Below are positions 1 to 11,380 of a stretch of DNA of 64,000 nt, one piece after another. Position numbers and translations under genes: made by a program. The notes below the pieces were generated by a model. It worked only from the letters and a program-made list of their open reading frames with translations, was not told the origin of the DNA and did no database searches. Location of the stretch: positions 5,862,873 through 5,926,872 of the forward strand of contig CM055064.1 of the NCBI GenBank assembly GCA_029204045.2, in the 5' to 3' direction. This stretch comes from Tillandsia leiboldiana. Lineage: Eukaryota > Streptophyta > Magnoliopsida > Poales > Bromeliaceae. The number at the start of each line of letters is the position of its first letter. Positions within the stretch are counted from its first letter, which is position 1.

Positions 1-608
1 TCCATCTTCACAAGAATGCAAAATTACAAGATACAAAAAAATTTAAAACCCAGCAATATAAATACAAGAGAAACAAATAAGATAAAACAAAAAAGAGGAA
101 GATACAAAGAATAACAAATTAAGTAAATTAAAATAAAAACTAGTCTAGAATTTTTTTAAAATAAACAGAATCATTTACCTTCACGTCATTTCTTGCAACG
201 CAGCATTCGAATCAACGATCGACATCATTAAACATAATATAGAATACGTATTTGAACATTTTAGATTTTAAATTTTATAATATTTTTATATCATTTGCCT
301 GGTTCAAAATTTGATAATTTTTAATTTAATAGCTAATATTATATAATTATAAAATTTAGTATCTAAAAAGTCTGAATAACTTAATTAATTATGTCTAAAG
401 AGTGGATAGATAATCGATTCGAATGTTGCATCCCAGAAAATAATCTGAAAGTAATCAACTCAGTTTACTTCTAGACTTACCCTTATTCTAACTTCACGTA
501 CTCTTGAAAATAATATATATATATATATATATATATTACCTATTAAATAATAGGGTTTTAATAGACTTGAACCAAAGCCATGCATGCATGCAACCTCTGA
601 TTGACAGG
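1..608. other. AT-rich intergenic sequence
   Basis: No coding region or RNA gene is visible. The stretch is AT-rich, with a short (AT)n run at about 513-537. It lies 3' of the minus-strand DREPP gene and probably holds its 3' untranslated region and polyadenylation signals, which I could not place with certainty. Confidence 0.5.
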
Positions 609-1443
609 TCAAGGCTTGGGAGTCTCCTGGGCCGCCGGTTCAGGGGCCGCCGGTTCAGGAGCAGCCGAACCGGCTGCCGGCTCGGCCGCGGCCTCCTCAA
701 CGGCTTTCTCAGCCTCTTCCTTCTTCTCCTCCTCCTCCACCACCACCTCCCTCGAGGCCGTCACCTCTGTCGCAGCGGGAGCTTCGGCCGCCGCCTTCGG
801 CTCCTCCGTCGCTACGAAGCCCGAGACCTTCTCGAAGACGAAGAACACCGGTCCAGCGACGAGAGCCGGGCCCGACGCCGCAGCGGCCTCGCTCACTTGC
901 TTGGCTCCGGGAAACTCTGCAATCAAGATCAATATTGTAATTCGTTTTAATATATATAATTTTTTAATATTATGTAAATATTTACCGATTGTTATTAATT
1001 CTTCGAGGAATTTAGTGGCTGCGAGAGAGTGCTTCTTGAGTCCACTTTGTTTGCGCTCCTTCACCAAAGCCTAAATTAATATTTGTAACAACTTTTATTT
1101 AGTTCATCATGCATACAAAATGATTAATAAGAGAAACTTAATATTGATACCTTGATCTCAGCAGAAGCAGCTTCATAAACCACAACAACTTTAGGTTGTA
1201 GCTCAATCTTTTTCTCCTCCATCTCGTTACTAATCTCCTCCTAAAAAGAAAAAAAAAAAAATTCACCATAGTAAAATTAAAGGAGGAGAGGAAGAAGATC
1301 ATGAAGCAATGAAATTAACCATGCTGCAGGTTGGTTACCTTATTGAAGGACTTGGAGAAGGCCGCGGCCGCCGCCTTTTTGCCGTCCTTGTCGAAGATCT
1401 TCTTGATCTTCGGAACCACCTTCGATTTCCAGTAATTATCCAT
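609..1443 (-). CDS. PCAP1: DREPP/PCaP-type plasma-membrane cation-binding protein
   Basis: Four exons read on the minus strand: 1339-1443, 1151-1240, 986-1070 and 609-916, all with GT-AG introns and phases that join cleanly, giving 195 residues. The start is the ATG at 1443, opening MDNYWKSKVVPKIKKIFDKD, the hallmark N-terminus of the DREPP/PCaP1 and rice RS1 (salt-stress root protein) family. The family binds the inner face of the plasma membrane through this basic, N-myristoylation-independent or myristoylated start and binds Ca2+/phosphoinositides. Here residue 2 is Asp, not Gly, so myristoylation is not expected. The middle carries the conserved LKKHS, KFLEEL and EFPG blocks; the last ~75 residues are Glu/Ala/Pro-rich with a VEEEEKKEEAEK run, as usual for this family. 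Usual length is about 200-225 residues, so it looks complete. A pyrimidine-rich leader lies just upstream of the ATG. No breaks seen. Confidence 0.93.
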
Positions 1444-2363
1444 CGTACGTTCTTTCAATTACGTGCTTCTTTTTGATTTGAAAGCTACATTATTCAAAAT
1501 TAACGTATAAGAAATGAAAAAGGAGATAATAAAGAGATGAAAAAAAAAAAACGAAAAAAAAAAAGAGAGATACTGCAGTGGAGAGCTTTTCTTTTTCTTA
1601 GTTTCTGCTTTGATGACCAGCTGAGCTGAGGAATGTGTTACGTTTATGTATACACAAACGCCAGGTTGGGTTGAGGAAGGTGTGAAATGCTGGAACAATT
1701 TTAGTTGTGGGAATTTACGTGTAAACCTGGGCCTCCCCGCAATGATTGCATTTGGAAAATACTTTCCTTACCAATAAATTTTATAATTTAATAATTAAAA
1801 TTTAATTTTAAAATTATAAATTATGTTCACTTATACTGATTTGTAAATTACTATAAAATTTATTTATGAATATAATATAATATTACTTTACAAACAGATG
1901 TAATAGGAATCAAATCTATGGAAATATATATATATATATATATTTTTAAAGAGAATTTGACCGATTTAATTAAAATCGAATCGGTTTTTTTAATTTCGAT
2001 TTATAAAATAGAACTAAAATGTTTTAGATAAAAGGGTGGTTTGGTCATTTCGCAGGAGGCGATGGCAGGGAAGTAAATTTCGGAAAGAATGAGGGCGAGA
2101 GATTGTCTGGGGGAGGTGACAGCTGGAGAAAGGGCCGCTGAGTTGGTTGATTGGTGCTCTCCCAGTTGGTGGGTCCCAGCAGTGGGTACAGTTTTTTTTT
2201 TATCTCGGTGTATCCGAGCGGGATACGGTGTGCGTCCGTTCAAACGGGGAACGGCTCGGGAACGCACCCGAAGTACGGGAAACGCGTTTCTCTGATTAGT
2301 TGGCGCGCTACGGACTCCGGAGGGACAGCCCCTCTGATGATGCCGTATTGGTCGGCCGCGCGA

Positions 2364-2372
2364 ACACGTGGC
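2364..2372. promoter_or_regulatory. ABRE/G-box (ACACGTGGC) upstream of the DREPP gene
   Basis: ACACGTGGC is a textbook ABA-response/G-box element and lies about 920 bases upstream of the DREPP start codon. Members of this gene family respond to salt and ABA, so a role is plausible. A single 9-base match at this distance is weak evidence. Confidence 0.3.
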
Positions 2373-2685
2373 TTTGCTGGACGGGGGAAGCCCAAATCCG
2401 CGGTGGCATCTTTTTGTTATGCTCCACTCAAAATGTCCCCCCCCCCCCCCCTCACTAAGAATGCAAACAAGAGAGGAGTCTCCCACTTCCCGCTCCATTT
2501 ATTACCCAAGTTGATTCGGGACGATTTAATTTTAATTATATATATTTGGCCCCCACTTATCGCCCCATTCAGAACGAGAGTGAATTTTTGATGAAACAAA
2601 ACAGATGGAAAAAAAAGATGAATATCGAATATCTTATCTTTCGCTTCGTTTACTTAAGCTCGATGTGGACAGATTCCAGATAGAT

Positions 2686-2735
<50 letters not shown>
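2686..2735. repeat. (TA)n microsatellite
   Basis: A run of alternating T and A of about 50 bases, interrupted once near its left end. Confidence 0.9.
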
Positions 2736-2738
<3 letters not shown>

Positions 2739-2958
2739 GTTCTCATTTAGCATTTTATTTGGAGAGTATTAGTACGGTTGCTCTACCGATCCGGATCTAT
2801 TTATATTTCTATTCAAAACCATGAAACCCACTAATATATTTGTTTTAAAAAATAAAAATAAAAATAAAAATAAAAATGAAGAATTACACTTTTGATTGTA
2901 TAATAATGTAATCATCACATTTTAATGGTTGGAAACGTGAAAAGCTCTGATACCAATT

Positions 2959-3282
2959 TTTGGAACCGGTATTCACGCTGATAACGATTATATAATCCAG
3001 AATTATCAATTCTAAAATACAACAATATGAAAAAGAGATATTAAAGAAAATTAATAGTTTATCAATAAAAAATATTCAATTACACCACCTTATGCGGTCA
3101 TGTCTACTGAAGCCCCTCTTCGATCATCTAATTACCACGTCTAGATATATATAGCTATCAATCATAACAGATCACAAATCCAACTTTTACTTTGAATAAT
3201 TACAAATAAATTTTTAAATATTTTTGGATAAACTCTATATCTAATTAAATTTTAAATTAAGTTTGGATTATTATTTCCAACA
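2959..3282 (-). repeat. Left LTR of the degenerate copia element
   Basis: Matches the LTR at 4813-5136 over most of its length. It contains a segment around 3112-3160 that the other copy lacks. On the minus strand it is followed by the primer-site-like TGGTATCAGAGC, which is unexpected for a 3' LTR. Confidence 0.75.
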
Positions 3283-3703
3283 TCCTCTCTTAATTCAAAC
3301 TTCATCTTCCAGCTGCAAATTTCGTGAAATACGCATTTTGATTTTGCAATATTCGTCGTTGTTGTTGTCGTAGTATTTGAGTTATCCGTCGCTGCTGTTG
3401 TTGTCGTAGTATTTGAGTTATCCGTCGTTTGTTGTTGTAGTATTCGAGTTGTGCAGTATGATGCATGTCCAATGATACTGTCATGCGCGAAATCTTTGCC
3501 ACTTGTAGTCCTGATTAATTATCTTCATTATTCTTAAAGATCTGCGAGTTTATCCAAAAAGATGGATTCGATATTTTTAATTTACTGATTTCAATACGTG
3601 CGTCTTGCACTATGCCAAAACTCCTTAATTTTAATTCTATATATTTGTCTGTCTTTTTCTTTTCTGCATCCACATTATGATATATGAATATTTCTTTCTG
3701 AGC

Positions 3704-3865
3704 AATACTACATGTACACCCCAAAAGGGGTGTACATCCTACACTCACCCATCTAAGGGTGGAGGGGTCACTTCACAAATTATGAAGTGACGCCTCACCA
3801 CACCCCACCCATTGGATGGGTGGGATGTGGGATGTACACCCCAAATGGGCTGTACAAGTAGCATT
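3704..3865. mobile_element. MITE, ~163-bp family, copy 1
   Basis: One of three copies in the window. Termini are AATACTACATGTACACCCC at the left and, on the opposite strand, AATGCTACTTGTACAGCCC at the right. The element is inserted in the copia remnant. No coding potential. The interior repeats CACCCC/GGGGTG blocks that can fold back. The superfamily cannot be set without clear target duplications. Confidence 0.75.
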
Positions 3866-4149
3866 TTCCTTTCTTTAATAACATTAGAAAAAAAGTAAAC
3901 TATTTCTTCTTTGACTTGATATACAATTACTTTATCTATAGAAAATTCTTTTCTTATATCTTCGTTGTGAACTTTTTTGCCGGTTTGATTCATACCGTTT
4001 TGATCATCAACATATTCTTCACAAATTTAATATTCTTCTTGATTTTGATTAATTTTTTTTTTCAAATTTCTGTGTAAATTGGGGCTTCTATATCTTCACT
4101 ATTGAATTTAATTTCTTTTTCTTCCTGAATTTTATTTTCTTCCTACAAA

Positions 4150-4490
4150 ACTTCTCCAATTTTTGCTAAGATTCTCCATATTTCTCGTGCTGTTTTTGTA
4201 GTTGAAATTTTTTCAACCAACGATAAAAAAATATATGATAGAACTTCTATGTCTCTCTTTTTAAATTCTTTTTTATTAATTTTTTTTTTTTATAATTTTT
4301 ATTCTCTACCACATCCCACAAATCTTGGGATTCTAAAAAATATCGAATGATGATTTTCCATCATTTAAAGTTCGTTCCATCGAACTTTGGTAAACTAGAT
4401 TGAATAAACCAATCTAAATCCATAACGAAACTAGAAAGATCAAAAATGAAGTTTCAAACTTGTACCTTCTTGTTCAGATGACGTTTTCAT
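4150..4490 (-). pseudogene. Copia gag N-terminal remnant
   Basis: Read on the minus strand from an ATG at 4490, a broken frame contains PKFDGTNFK and, after a stop, a stretch with FLESQDLWDVVEN. These are the conserved start of Ty1/copia gag proteins (DUF4219/retrotransposon gag type). Stops occur within a few codons of each block, including TGA directly after the FDGTNFK block. No protein can be made. Confidence 0.6.
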
Positions 4491-4812
4491 TTTATCGAAA
4501 TATCACCGAGTCTTTTGTACTTCTTCGGTTTGCATGCCTAACCCTACAGGCTATTTGGACAAGTTTTTGATCTCTTTCACAGGCTCTCCCCGCTCTCTTT
4601 TCGTTAAACGTCACAACCACCTCCCGTGTGTTGTGCGGATGCCAACTTCTTCAATCTGCTACTAGTCGCTTGACTTTGATGTAGCTATCTGGTACATTGG
4701 TTCTGTATTATTCCAAATCTGTTGTCGTCTGGCTTAGAATTTATTCGATACTTTTCGGTACTTTCTGGCTTTGATACCAATTGTTGGATGCATGAAAAGC
4801 TCTGATATCAAT

Positions 4813-5136
4813 TGTTGGAACCGGTATTCACGCTGATACTGATTATATAACTCAATTGTTGGAACCGGTATTCACGCTGATACCGATTATATAACTCAGA
4901 ATCATCAATTCTAAAATACAACAATATGAAAAATAAATATTAGAAAAAAATTAATACTTTATCATTAAGAAATATTCAATTACACCACCTATACGGTCAT
5001 ATCTACTGAAGAAAATCATAACGGATCACAAATCTAACTTTTATTTTGAATAGTTACAAATAAATTTTTAAATATTTTTGGATAAACTCTATTTCTAATT
5101 AAATTTTAGATTATGTTTGGATTATTATTTCCAACA
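4813..5136 (-). repeat. Right (5') LTR of the degenerate copia element
   Basis: Begins TGTTGG on the minus strand at 5136 and ends CA at 4813, next to the primer-binding site. A ~44-base block around ACCGGTATTCACGCTGATAC is present twice in tandem at its inner end (about 4816-4905), not duplicated in the other LTR. Confidence 0.75.
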
Positions 5137-5265
5137 TTAATTTATTATAGTTTTACAGTTGAGTTTTTTTAATTAATTTATTGTAATAAATTTTTCTGTA
5201 TAATTTAGTTGACAAAATATTAATATATTGCTAATGTATTAATGTAATAATATTGTGATTAGAGC

Positions 5266-5429
5266 AATACTACATGTACACCCCGAAGGGGTGTATATCA
5301 TATACCTCCACCATTTTAATGGTGGCGATATTTTTTACGGGTCACATCGATTGACCCATCATCACACCCCACCCATTGGATGGATGGGGTGTGTGATATA
5401 CACCCCAAATGGAGTGTACAAGTATCATT
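5266..5429. mobile_element. MITE, ~163-bp family, copy 2
   Basis: Same termini and internal CACCCC/TGGATGG blocks as the copies at 3704-3865 and 6081-6241. The 11-base AATACTACATG start is identical to the other two copies. Confidence 0.75.
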
Positions 5430-7785
5430 TCTCTTGTTATTAATGATATGAGAATATCTAACATGCGGTGGTACTACCACATCATCAATGCACCATCATT
5501 TAACCAACTAGAGTACACTTTTGAGCTTGTAATTAATTAGCCGTCATATTACTATCACATGAGTAACACATCATCATTCAATGGCTAAAGTGTATTTTAT
5601 AACTTAATTACAACAATTTAATAAGTTCAAGTACGAAATTGTAATAAATTAGAGTTTGAAGACCAAAGCATCCCATGCCTCATAATTTGACGACTAAACG
5701 TGTAATTAAACAAAGTTTTATTAAAAAACTTCAAAAGACATGTTTGGATATTGAAATAAGTTATTCGTTATGAAAATTTTGGCATCTATGATTTGGTAGC
5801 ACAGCATAGTTCACTTATAAAATGATTTATTTTATTTTAAAATATTAGTTTTATTAATTTATATAGTATATCCTTCTAGATATTGATCATATTTCTTATT
5901 TATCGAATACTAATGATGAATCCGCGCTACACTGCATTATTATTGAATATATATTTTTATTATTTATCTTTATCTGATCTAGTAAATTCACTGAAATAAA
6001 AAATAAAAACAAATGATTTAGCATGAAAATTTCACATGTATAAATAACATATTAAAAACTTAAAGAAAAAAAAAAAGAGTAATACTACATGTACACCCCG
6101 AAGGGATGTACATCCTACACCTCCACCCATTTAATGATGTCGATGTTTTTTACGGGTCACATCAAGTCCCTCATCACACCCCCACTCTTAGATGGGTGAG
6201 GGTGTGAGATGTACATCCCTTACGGGTGTACAAGTAGTATTTTTCAAAAAAAAATTATATTATATATTACTTAACACGATATTTGTGAAGGAAAAGCACA
6301 TAGCAATTCCCAAAGAAAAATAAATGCTTCAAATTTTGTAACAAATAAAGACTTATTTAAGTAAGTTTGGCTATTTAGGAAAGCGAATTCCAGCTGCACA
6401 AAAAAAAGGGATTGCGATACAGAGATCTATGCAACTTAAACGTTGATGATTTGAAGTATTAACCTACGTTGGATACAGGACGAAGCCAGAATTTAATTAT
6501 GAAGAAAACAAAATATATTCAAATAAATATTTTAGCATATAAATATAATTTTATTTATTTTTTTTAAAAAATATTAATTAAATAATAAATGTAAAAATAT
6601 TAAATTTATTTTTTTAATTTGCATAGGTTTAATTTTTAATTATTTTATTTATATTATTTTATTTAAATAACTAGAAATTTTACTAAATATAATAGTAATT
6701 CAGTTAATTATCAAATTTTTAGTGTTTTCAGTAAATAAAATTATAACAGTTAATGACTATTAGCTAAAAGAGCTATTAAATTTAGTATAATATTTTATTT
6801 AGTTAAATAAAATAGCTCACCTAAAATAGTTAGAAATTAAAAATAAAATAAAATAAAAAATTTAGAGTTAACGTATGTATTTCAAATAACTTGTAAGCAT
6901 AAGACTCTTAATATATTTTTACCTATTTAAAATATATACAAATAAAAGAAGGAGAAAATTATGTTGGCACGAAAAATTATTAAGCAAATATTAAAAAGTT
7001 GAGATAGGGGCATTATTACTATCTAAAAGAGAGAAAGAGATAAATTGGTATCAAGGACTATTAAGCAATATTAAAAAGTTGAGGGGGTCGTGGCCACCTT
7101 GGGTCTTAACCTGGCTCGGTATCTGGTTGGATGAGCTAATTCTCGAACTTACAAAACTTAGAATAAAACTGAGAATTTATCTAATCAAAAGTAACAATAT
7201 AAGTCCAGAAAATTACTTATGCAGCTCTACATGTTATCAAATCTGTATGCCTAAATTTTACAGCCCAACTTTCAGCACATTCTTCAAGTTTATACAACTT
7301 AGGATAAATCACACTTCATGCTATCAAGGTAAAGACCGCAAGCTGGTCCCATAGGACTTGCAGCAGTCACCATCTTTGCATTAAGAATTTGCTCAACTGC
7401 GTCACAGGAATAACATATATGGAAGTTCACTTACAACATATTCAAGATAAAACAAAACAATTTGGAGCTTCTACATGTATATTATAGCAAAATTATCTAT
7501 TAAAATATATACCTTGTAGTTTATTGAGTTCTCATCTATACCCCTTGAAATGTAGTTTTATTGAAGTATACCTTTATTTTAACATAGGATTATCCAATTA
7601 ATTCTTAAAGTTGGTTTATATTAAAAATATTGTTTAGAATGAGCAATTTTATAAGTGTAAAGGCACATCCTTAAGGACCCAAGTTTGGTAAATTTCAAAT
7701 TTTGTAAGGATATGCTATATAGATATTTTTGTGAAGTTTGTATAGAAACTCTGCTTTCTGCAAGCAATATATAGGTAGCATGATA
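5430..7785. other. AT-rich sequence without recognisable genes
   Basis: Apart from the MITE copy at 6081-6241, I see no gene. The sequence is strongly AT-rich, especially 6500-6980. An open frame at 7079-7354 (+) matches no family I know and is rejected. Confidence 0.5.
6081..6241. mobile_element. MITE, ~163-bp family, copy 3
   Basis: Has the best-matched inverted ends of the three: AATACTACATGTACACCCC at the left and AATACTACTTGTACACCC on the opposite strand at the right. Flanked by A-rich sequence. Confidence 0.75.
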
Positions 7786-8713
7786 TTAGAATGGACCATC
7801 AGCAGTTGCAAAGTTCCCAATTTCGACCCTCGTAGTCCTTGGACAGGCACTCAGATGATGCGTCAATCTCCTTCTTGATGACCAACACGAAGGAGCGCCC
7901 TGCGGCCTCGAGCCCAGCACGATGGTGTGGAGCTGGGCTGGCGTGAAGCGACCGAGGTTGCCAAAGCAGACGTAGACAGCTAAGTTGGGCAGCCTGGCAT
8001 CGAGCCAGGAAATGACGAAGTGTGAATTGGAGTCGGATTGAACAAAAAAATGGATGGGGTAGAGAGTCCAGCCAGGGACAAAGCGCACTACAATAAAATT
8101 ATGCTATAGCGACGCTTTTAAGTATTTCTAAAAGCTAAAAAAATATCGCTAGTAAAAATACCGACACTTATTATTAGTGCCGCTATATGTGCAGTCGCTA
8201 GGGTGTATAGTGACACATTACTGTAATGCGTCACAAAAAAGTGTCCCTATAACCTAATTTTGGATATAGATGGAATATAGATAGCACACTTATATAAAAG
8301 TGTCACAAAAATGTGTCCCTATAATCTAATTTTGTTGTAGTGGCGGGATATGAGATCAAGGTAGAAGACCTCGAAGGCATAGAAGGAATTCATGATCGGT
8401 GGAGAAGTGGGAGGTGTCGTGGAAGGAGAAGGATGCGACGTGGTGGGTGGCCCAGGGGAAGTGGACGTCGACGATGATGACACGAGGGCAGTGGAAATGA
8501 AGGAGGGAGAGAAAAGGAGAGAAGAACTCGTTGTAGGTGGCGCCGAAGGCTGGGGAGATGAGGGTGGATGGTAGGGCCGAGGTCGACTCGGCACCGTTGG
8601 GCAGGTTGGCTATCGCTGAGGAGAAGGGAAACAGCAGGACTAGAAGAAGGGACGAGTAAAAGGAGGCGACCAGCCCAGCGGCCGTGGAGGGCGTCACGGC
8701 GAAGGATACTCAC
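7786..8713 (-). pseudogene. UDP-glycosyltransferase pseudogene (UGT73-like)
   Basis: Read from about 8697 downward, one frame gives LPNGAES (normally G-LP-[ED]-G-[CS]-E), then HCPRVIIVDVHFPWATHH and FHDTS. These correspond to the acceptor-half signature of plant family-1 UGTs. After an insertion, 8085 downward gives ISWLDARLPNLAVYVCFG and GRFTPAQL, matching the WLD-x-x-VVYVCFGSLGRF-x-PAQL block ahead of the donor-sugar (PSPG) box. At about 7916 the reading moves to another frame (LEAAGRSFVLVIKKE) and then stops. The PSPG box and catalytic N-terminal His are absent. The gene is thus truncated at both ends, frameshifted and split by a 257-bp MITE (8086-8342). Family enzymes glucosylate small molecules in the cytosol; this copy cannot. 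Confidence 0.8.
8086..8342. mobile_element. CACTA-type MITE, copy 1
   Basis: 257 bases, beginning CACTACAATAAAATTA and ending TAATTTTGTTGTAGTG, so the ends are inverted CACTACAA repeats. It is flanked by a 3-base duplication GCG (8083-8085 and 8343-8345), as expected for CACTA elements. The interior is rich in short GTGTC/GCGACAC subterminal repeats. It splits the UGT pseudogene. Confidence 0.88.
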
Positions 8714-10385
8714 TCCGTGAAAGATGCTGCAGAAAGGGGCACGTAGAGTTATATTTTATTTTATTTTTTTTCACTTGTGTTTTTTATGCCCCTTATTTTT
8801 AGCTCATGGTTTTTACGCTAATGATTTTGGAATATGTTGGCATGCAAGGGTAGTAGAGAGAGGTTTTGGAGTATGTTGGCATATAGTGGGAGTAGAGAGA
8901 TTTAGACGGGAAAGAAGAGGAAAACCTCACGAGAAGTCGACACGTAACCTTCAAGAATTGAAGATTTAATATATCTATAGATTATAAACTTACCGTATAA
9001 TCAAAGAGATACACTGAAATAGTATAAAAGGAGATGGTAAGAAATTAACTTGGAGCCTTATATATTAATATAGCATACATATCTCCCATGCTAACTAATC
9101 TGATGCAAGTAAAAGAAAGTGAACAAAGAATTTTCTATTCGCTTGGATTTAGAATGCGCCTCAAACAAAGTCAACTGAAATAATTAAAGAATTAATTACA
9201 TACAGCTTCCATCTACTAAAAAATAAAATTTAAAATTAAATTTAAAAATAATATTATTTTATTAAAAGAATATAATAATTTATTCTAAGCTAATTCCATA
9301 TAATCATGTATAGCTAGGTTTGACCAAAATATATTATCTCCACCAAAGAATATCTCGTTTGGCGGAATAGCTGGAATAATTTTAATTTTTGATTTTTTAT
9401 TTTTGAACTAAATGGGGCTAATAAATTTGTAATATATGTAATAAATTAATGAGGAATTTGGATAGATGTTTATAACTATGTACTGCAGTCGATTCCTAAA
9501 TTATTTTTTTATAATAAGATAAATTTATTTGTAAAATGTATTATTCTAACAAATTACGATTGTTAACACCTTGCAAGAGACAGAAAATCTGTAAATCATA
9601 ATCACAAATTAATATGATCTCCACCCATAGCATACATATTATTATTGAATAATTTCTTCTAACATTCAAAAAATCCAATCCACAATCCTTAATCATAAAC
9701 AGGTAGGAGGAGAGGACCACCCAACAACAATATTTTAGTGGCTCCACATGGTGTCTAGGGCTTGGATCACCCTAAAATGGGCTGTGATTTGCTGGCTATA
9801 ATGCAGGCTGTCCAGGGCTTGGACCAACCCTAAAATGGGCTGTGATTTGCTGGCTGTAGTATAGGCTAAAACTTTAGTGGGAAGCTCTCTAACGAGACGC
9901 CGTTGGAAAGTCTCCGATTTACTGCTATGTATTAGTTTTGACTCTATCAAAAAATTTGTTGGATGTTTTTTAATACTAAAACCTAATTTTTTTTTTTTAA
10001 AAAAAAATCTAAAGAGTTTCTCGATGAGCTGGGGTTGTAGGAAGCTTCCTACTAACCAATCACATTTTCATACTGACTATTAATTTCTAAGAGAGCTTTG
10101 GGAAACTTGGCATTCTTTAGTTATAGTATCTTCCAATAAAATTCATATCCTGTACATACTCTAATAGTTATACTATGGTTACTTATGTTGTATACTAATT
10201 TCACCCCCACCCTATATATGCTTATTCTTTTTAAATTTGGGTACGTAATATGATGGGAGCCATATACAAAAAAACTGGCTATACACGACTTCTTGTTGAC
10301 ACCTGAAGGACGAGTATATTTCAAAAAATTTAACACCAGAAAGCCAATCAATTTAAAACCACATAAGAAAGCAAATATCGACTTT
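8714..10385. other. No recognisable gene; short tandem duplication
   Basis: AT-rich intergenic DNA. The only structure seen is the ~58-base tandem duplication at 9753-9867 listed separately. Open frames here are short and match nothing I recognise. Confidence 0.5.
9753..9867. repeat. Tandem duplication, two ~58-bp units
   Basis: Two adjacent units, each starting TC[TC]AGGGCTTGGA and containing CCCTAAAATGGGCTGTGATT, differ at several positions (9753-9810 and 9811-9867). Confidence 0.8.
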
Positions 10386-10642
10386 CACTACAACAAAATT
10401 AGATTATAGGGACACATGTTTGTGACATTTTTGTATAAGTATCTTATTTATATTCCATCTATATCCAAAATAGATTATAGAGACACATTTTTGGGACACA
10501 TTATAAAAATGTGTCGCTATACATCCTAGCGATGCCACATATAGCAACACTAATAATAAGTGTCGGTATTTTTGTCAACGACACTTTTTTTAGATTTTAG
10601 AAATACTTAAAAGTGTCACTATAGTATAATTTTATTGTAGTG
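10386..10642. mobile_element. CACTA-type MITE, copy 2 (inverted)
   Basis: Also exactly 257 bases and in the opposite orientation to the copy at 8086-8342. Begins CACTACAACAAAATTAG and ends ATAATTTTATTGTAGTG. The two copies align end to end with many point differences. The flanking triplets (TTT and TTC) agree at two of three positions. Confidence 0.85.
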
Positions 10643-11380
10643 TTCTGTAATGAGTGTTTTTGTGACTTTTTTTTGCCTGTTCCTTTTGGTATATGGTTTT
10701 TTTATTATTATAATGAATAAGGAAAAAAAAAAAAAACAAAAAACAAAAAACAAATATTGTATCCTAAATTGTAGCTGATGAATTTGGTTTTGCAAGGGTA
10801 ACTGACATTAGCTGTCACTGCTTTTATATGGACGGAGCAAATTTATGTTGAATTAATTATTTTTTAAAAAATAAATTTAACTGAAAATATCAAGTAATTA
10901 GATTTCGAACTTAAGAGTTTAGATACCAACTATCAAGTCATTTACCGTTAGCCCTAAAAATCATCAGTTGATATTAGCCCCCGATTGCAATGTTGTAACT
11001 AGCAAGTGGTTCAATTTTAAAATCCAGTATCATATAGGGATCTTCTAGCTAGGTTATCTGTAGCGTTAGCCCGAGAGAATTTTGGAGTAACTCTTTGTAG
11101 GAGGTTTCAGTGTTAATGACACTGGAGGGTTACAATATATGAAGATGTAATACTAATTAGCGAATGTCTGGTAAACTGCTTGGATCACAGCTAGCTAGAC
11201 AAATAGAAGCCGGCCGAAAAGCAATGACACGATACGCGTGGCGGAGGACATGTATGAGTATTCAAAATTTAAGATAAGGTCACGATGAGATGAGTCGTTT
11301 ATCATTATAATTAGTGTCAAGTTATAGTATTAGTAATGAGAGAATTTTGGGTAACTCTTTTGTAACACCGTAATAATGAT
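10643..11380. other. Intergenic sequence upstream of the LINE fragment
   Basis: No gene is seen. A ~30-base sequence (GAGAGAATTTTGG with AACTCTTT) occurs twice, near 11070 and 11338, the second directly before the LINE fragment. Confidence 0.4.

Larger units (their letters stand above)
1444..2958. other. Upstream region of the DREPP gene; GC-rich block, TA repeat
   Basis: This holds the probable promoter of the minus-strand DREPP gene, including a long pyrimidine tract on its sense strand at about 1530-1565. A GC-rich block at about 2080-2430 stands out from AT-rich surroundings. The open frames across it on both strands resemble nothing I recognise and I treat them as chance. Short (TA)n repeats occur at about 1923-1944 and 2686-2735. 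Confidence 0.45.
2959..5136 (-). mobile_element. Degenerate Ty1/copia-type element with two LTRs
   Basis: Two related LTRs of 324 bases each (2959-3282 and 4813-5136) flank about 1.5 kb. Read on the minus strand each LTR begins TGTTGGAAATAATAATCC. The purine-rich AATTAAGAGAGGA just before the left LTR (about 3283-3295) is a polypurine tract. An initiator-Met primer-binding site (a variant of TGGTATCAGAGC) follows the right LTR at about 4799-4810, so the right LTR is the 5' one. The interior holds a broken gag start and no recognisable pol. A second primer-site match follows the left LTR at 2944-2955, so the locus may once have been a tandem LTR-internal-LTR-internal array. A MITE is inserted at 3704-3865. 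Confidence 0.75.

Noticed and set aside
2001..2599. Open frames on both strands in the GC-rich block
   Set aside because: No recognisable domain, overlapping frames on both strands and a (C)n run inside; best explained by composition.
7079..7354. 91-codon plus-strand open frame
   Set aside because: No family resemblance, no leader or intron signals, AT-rich chance frame.
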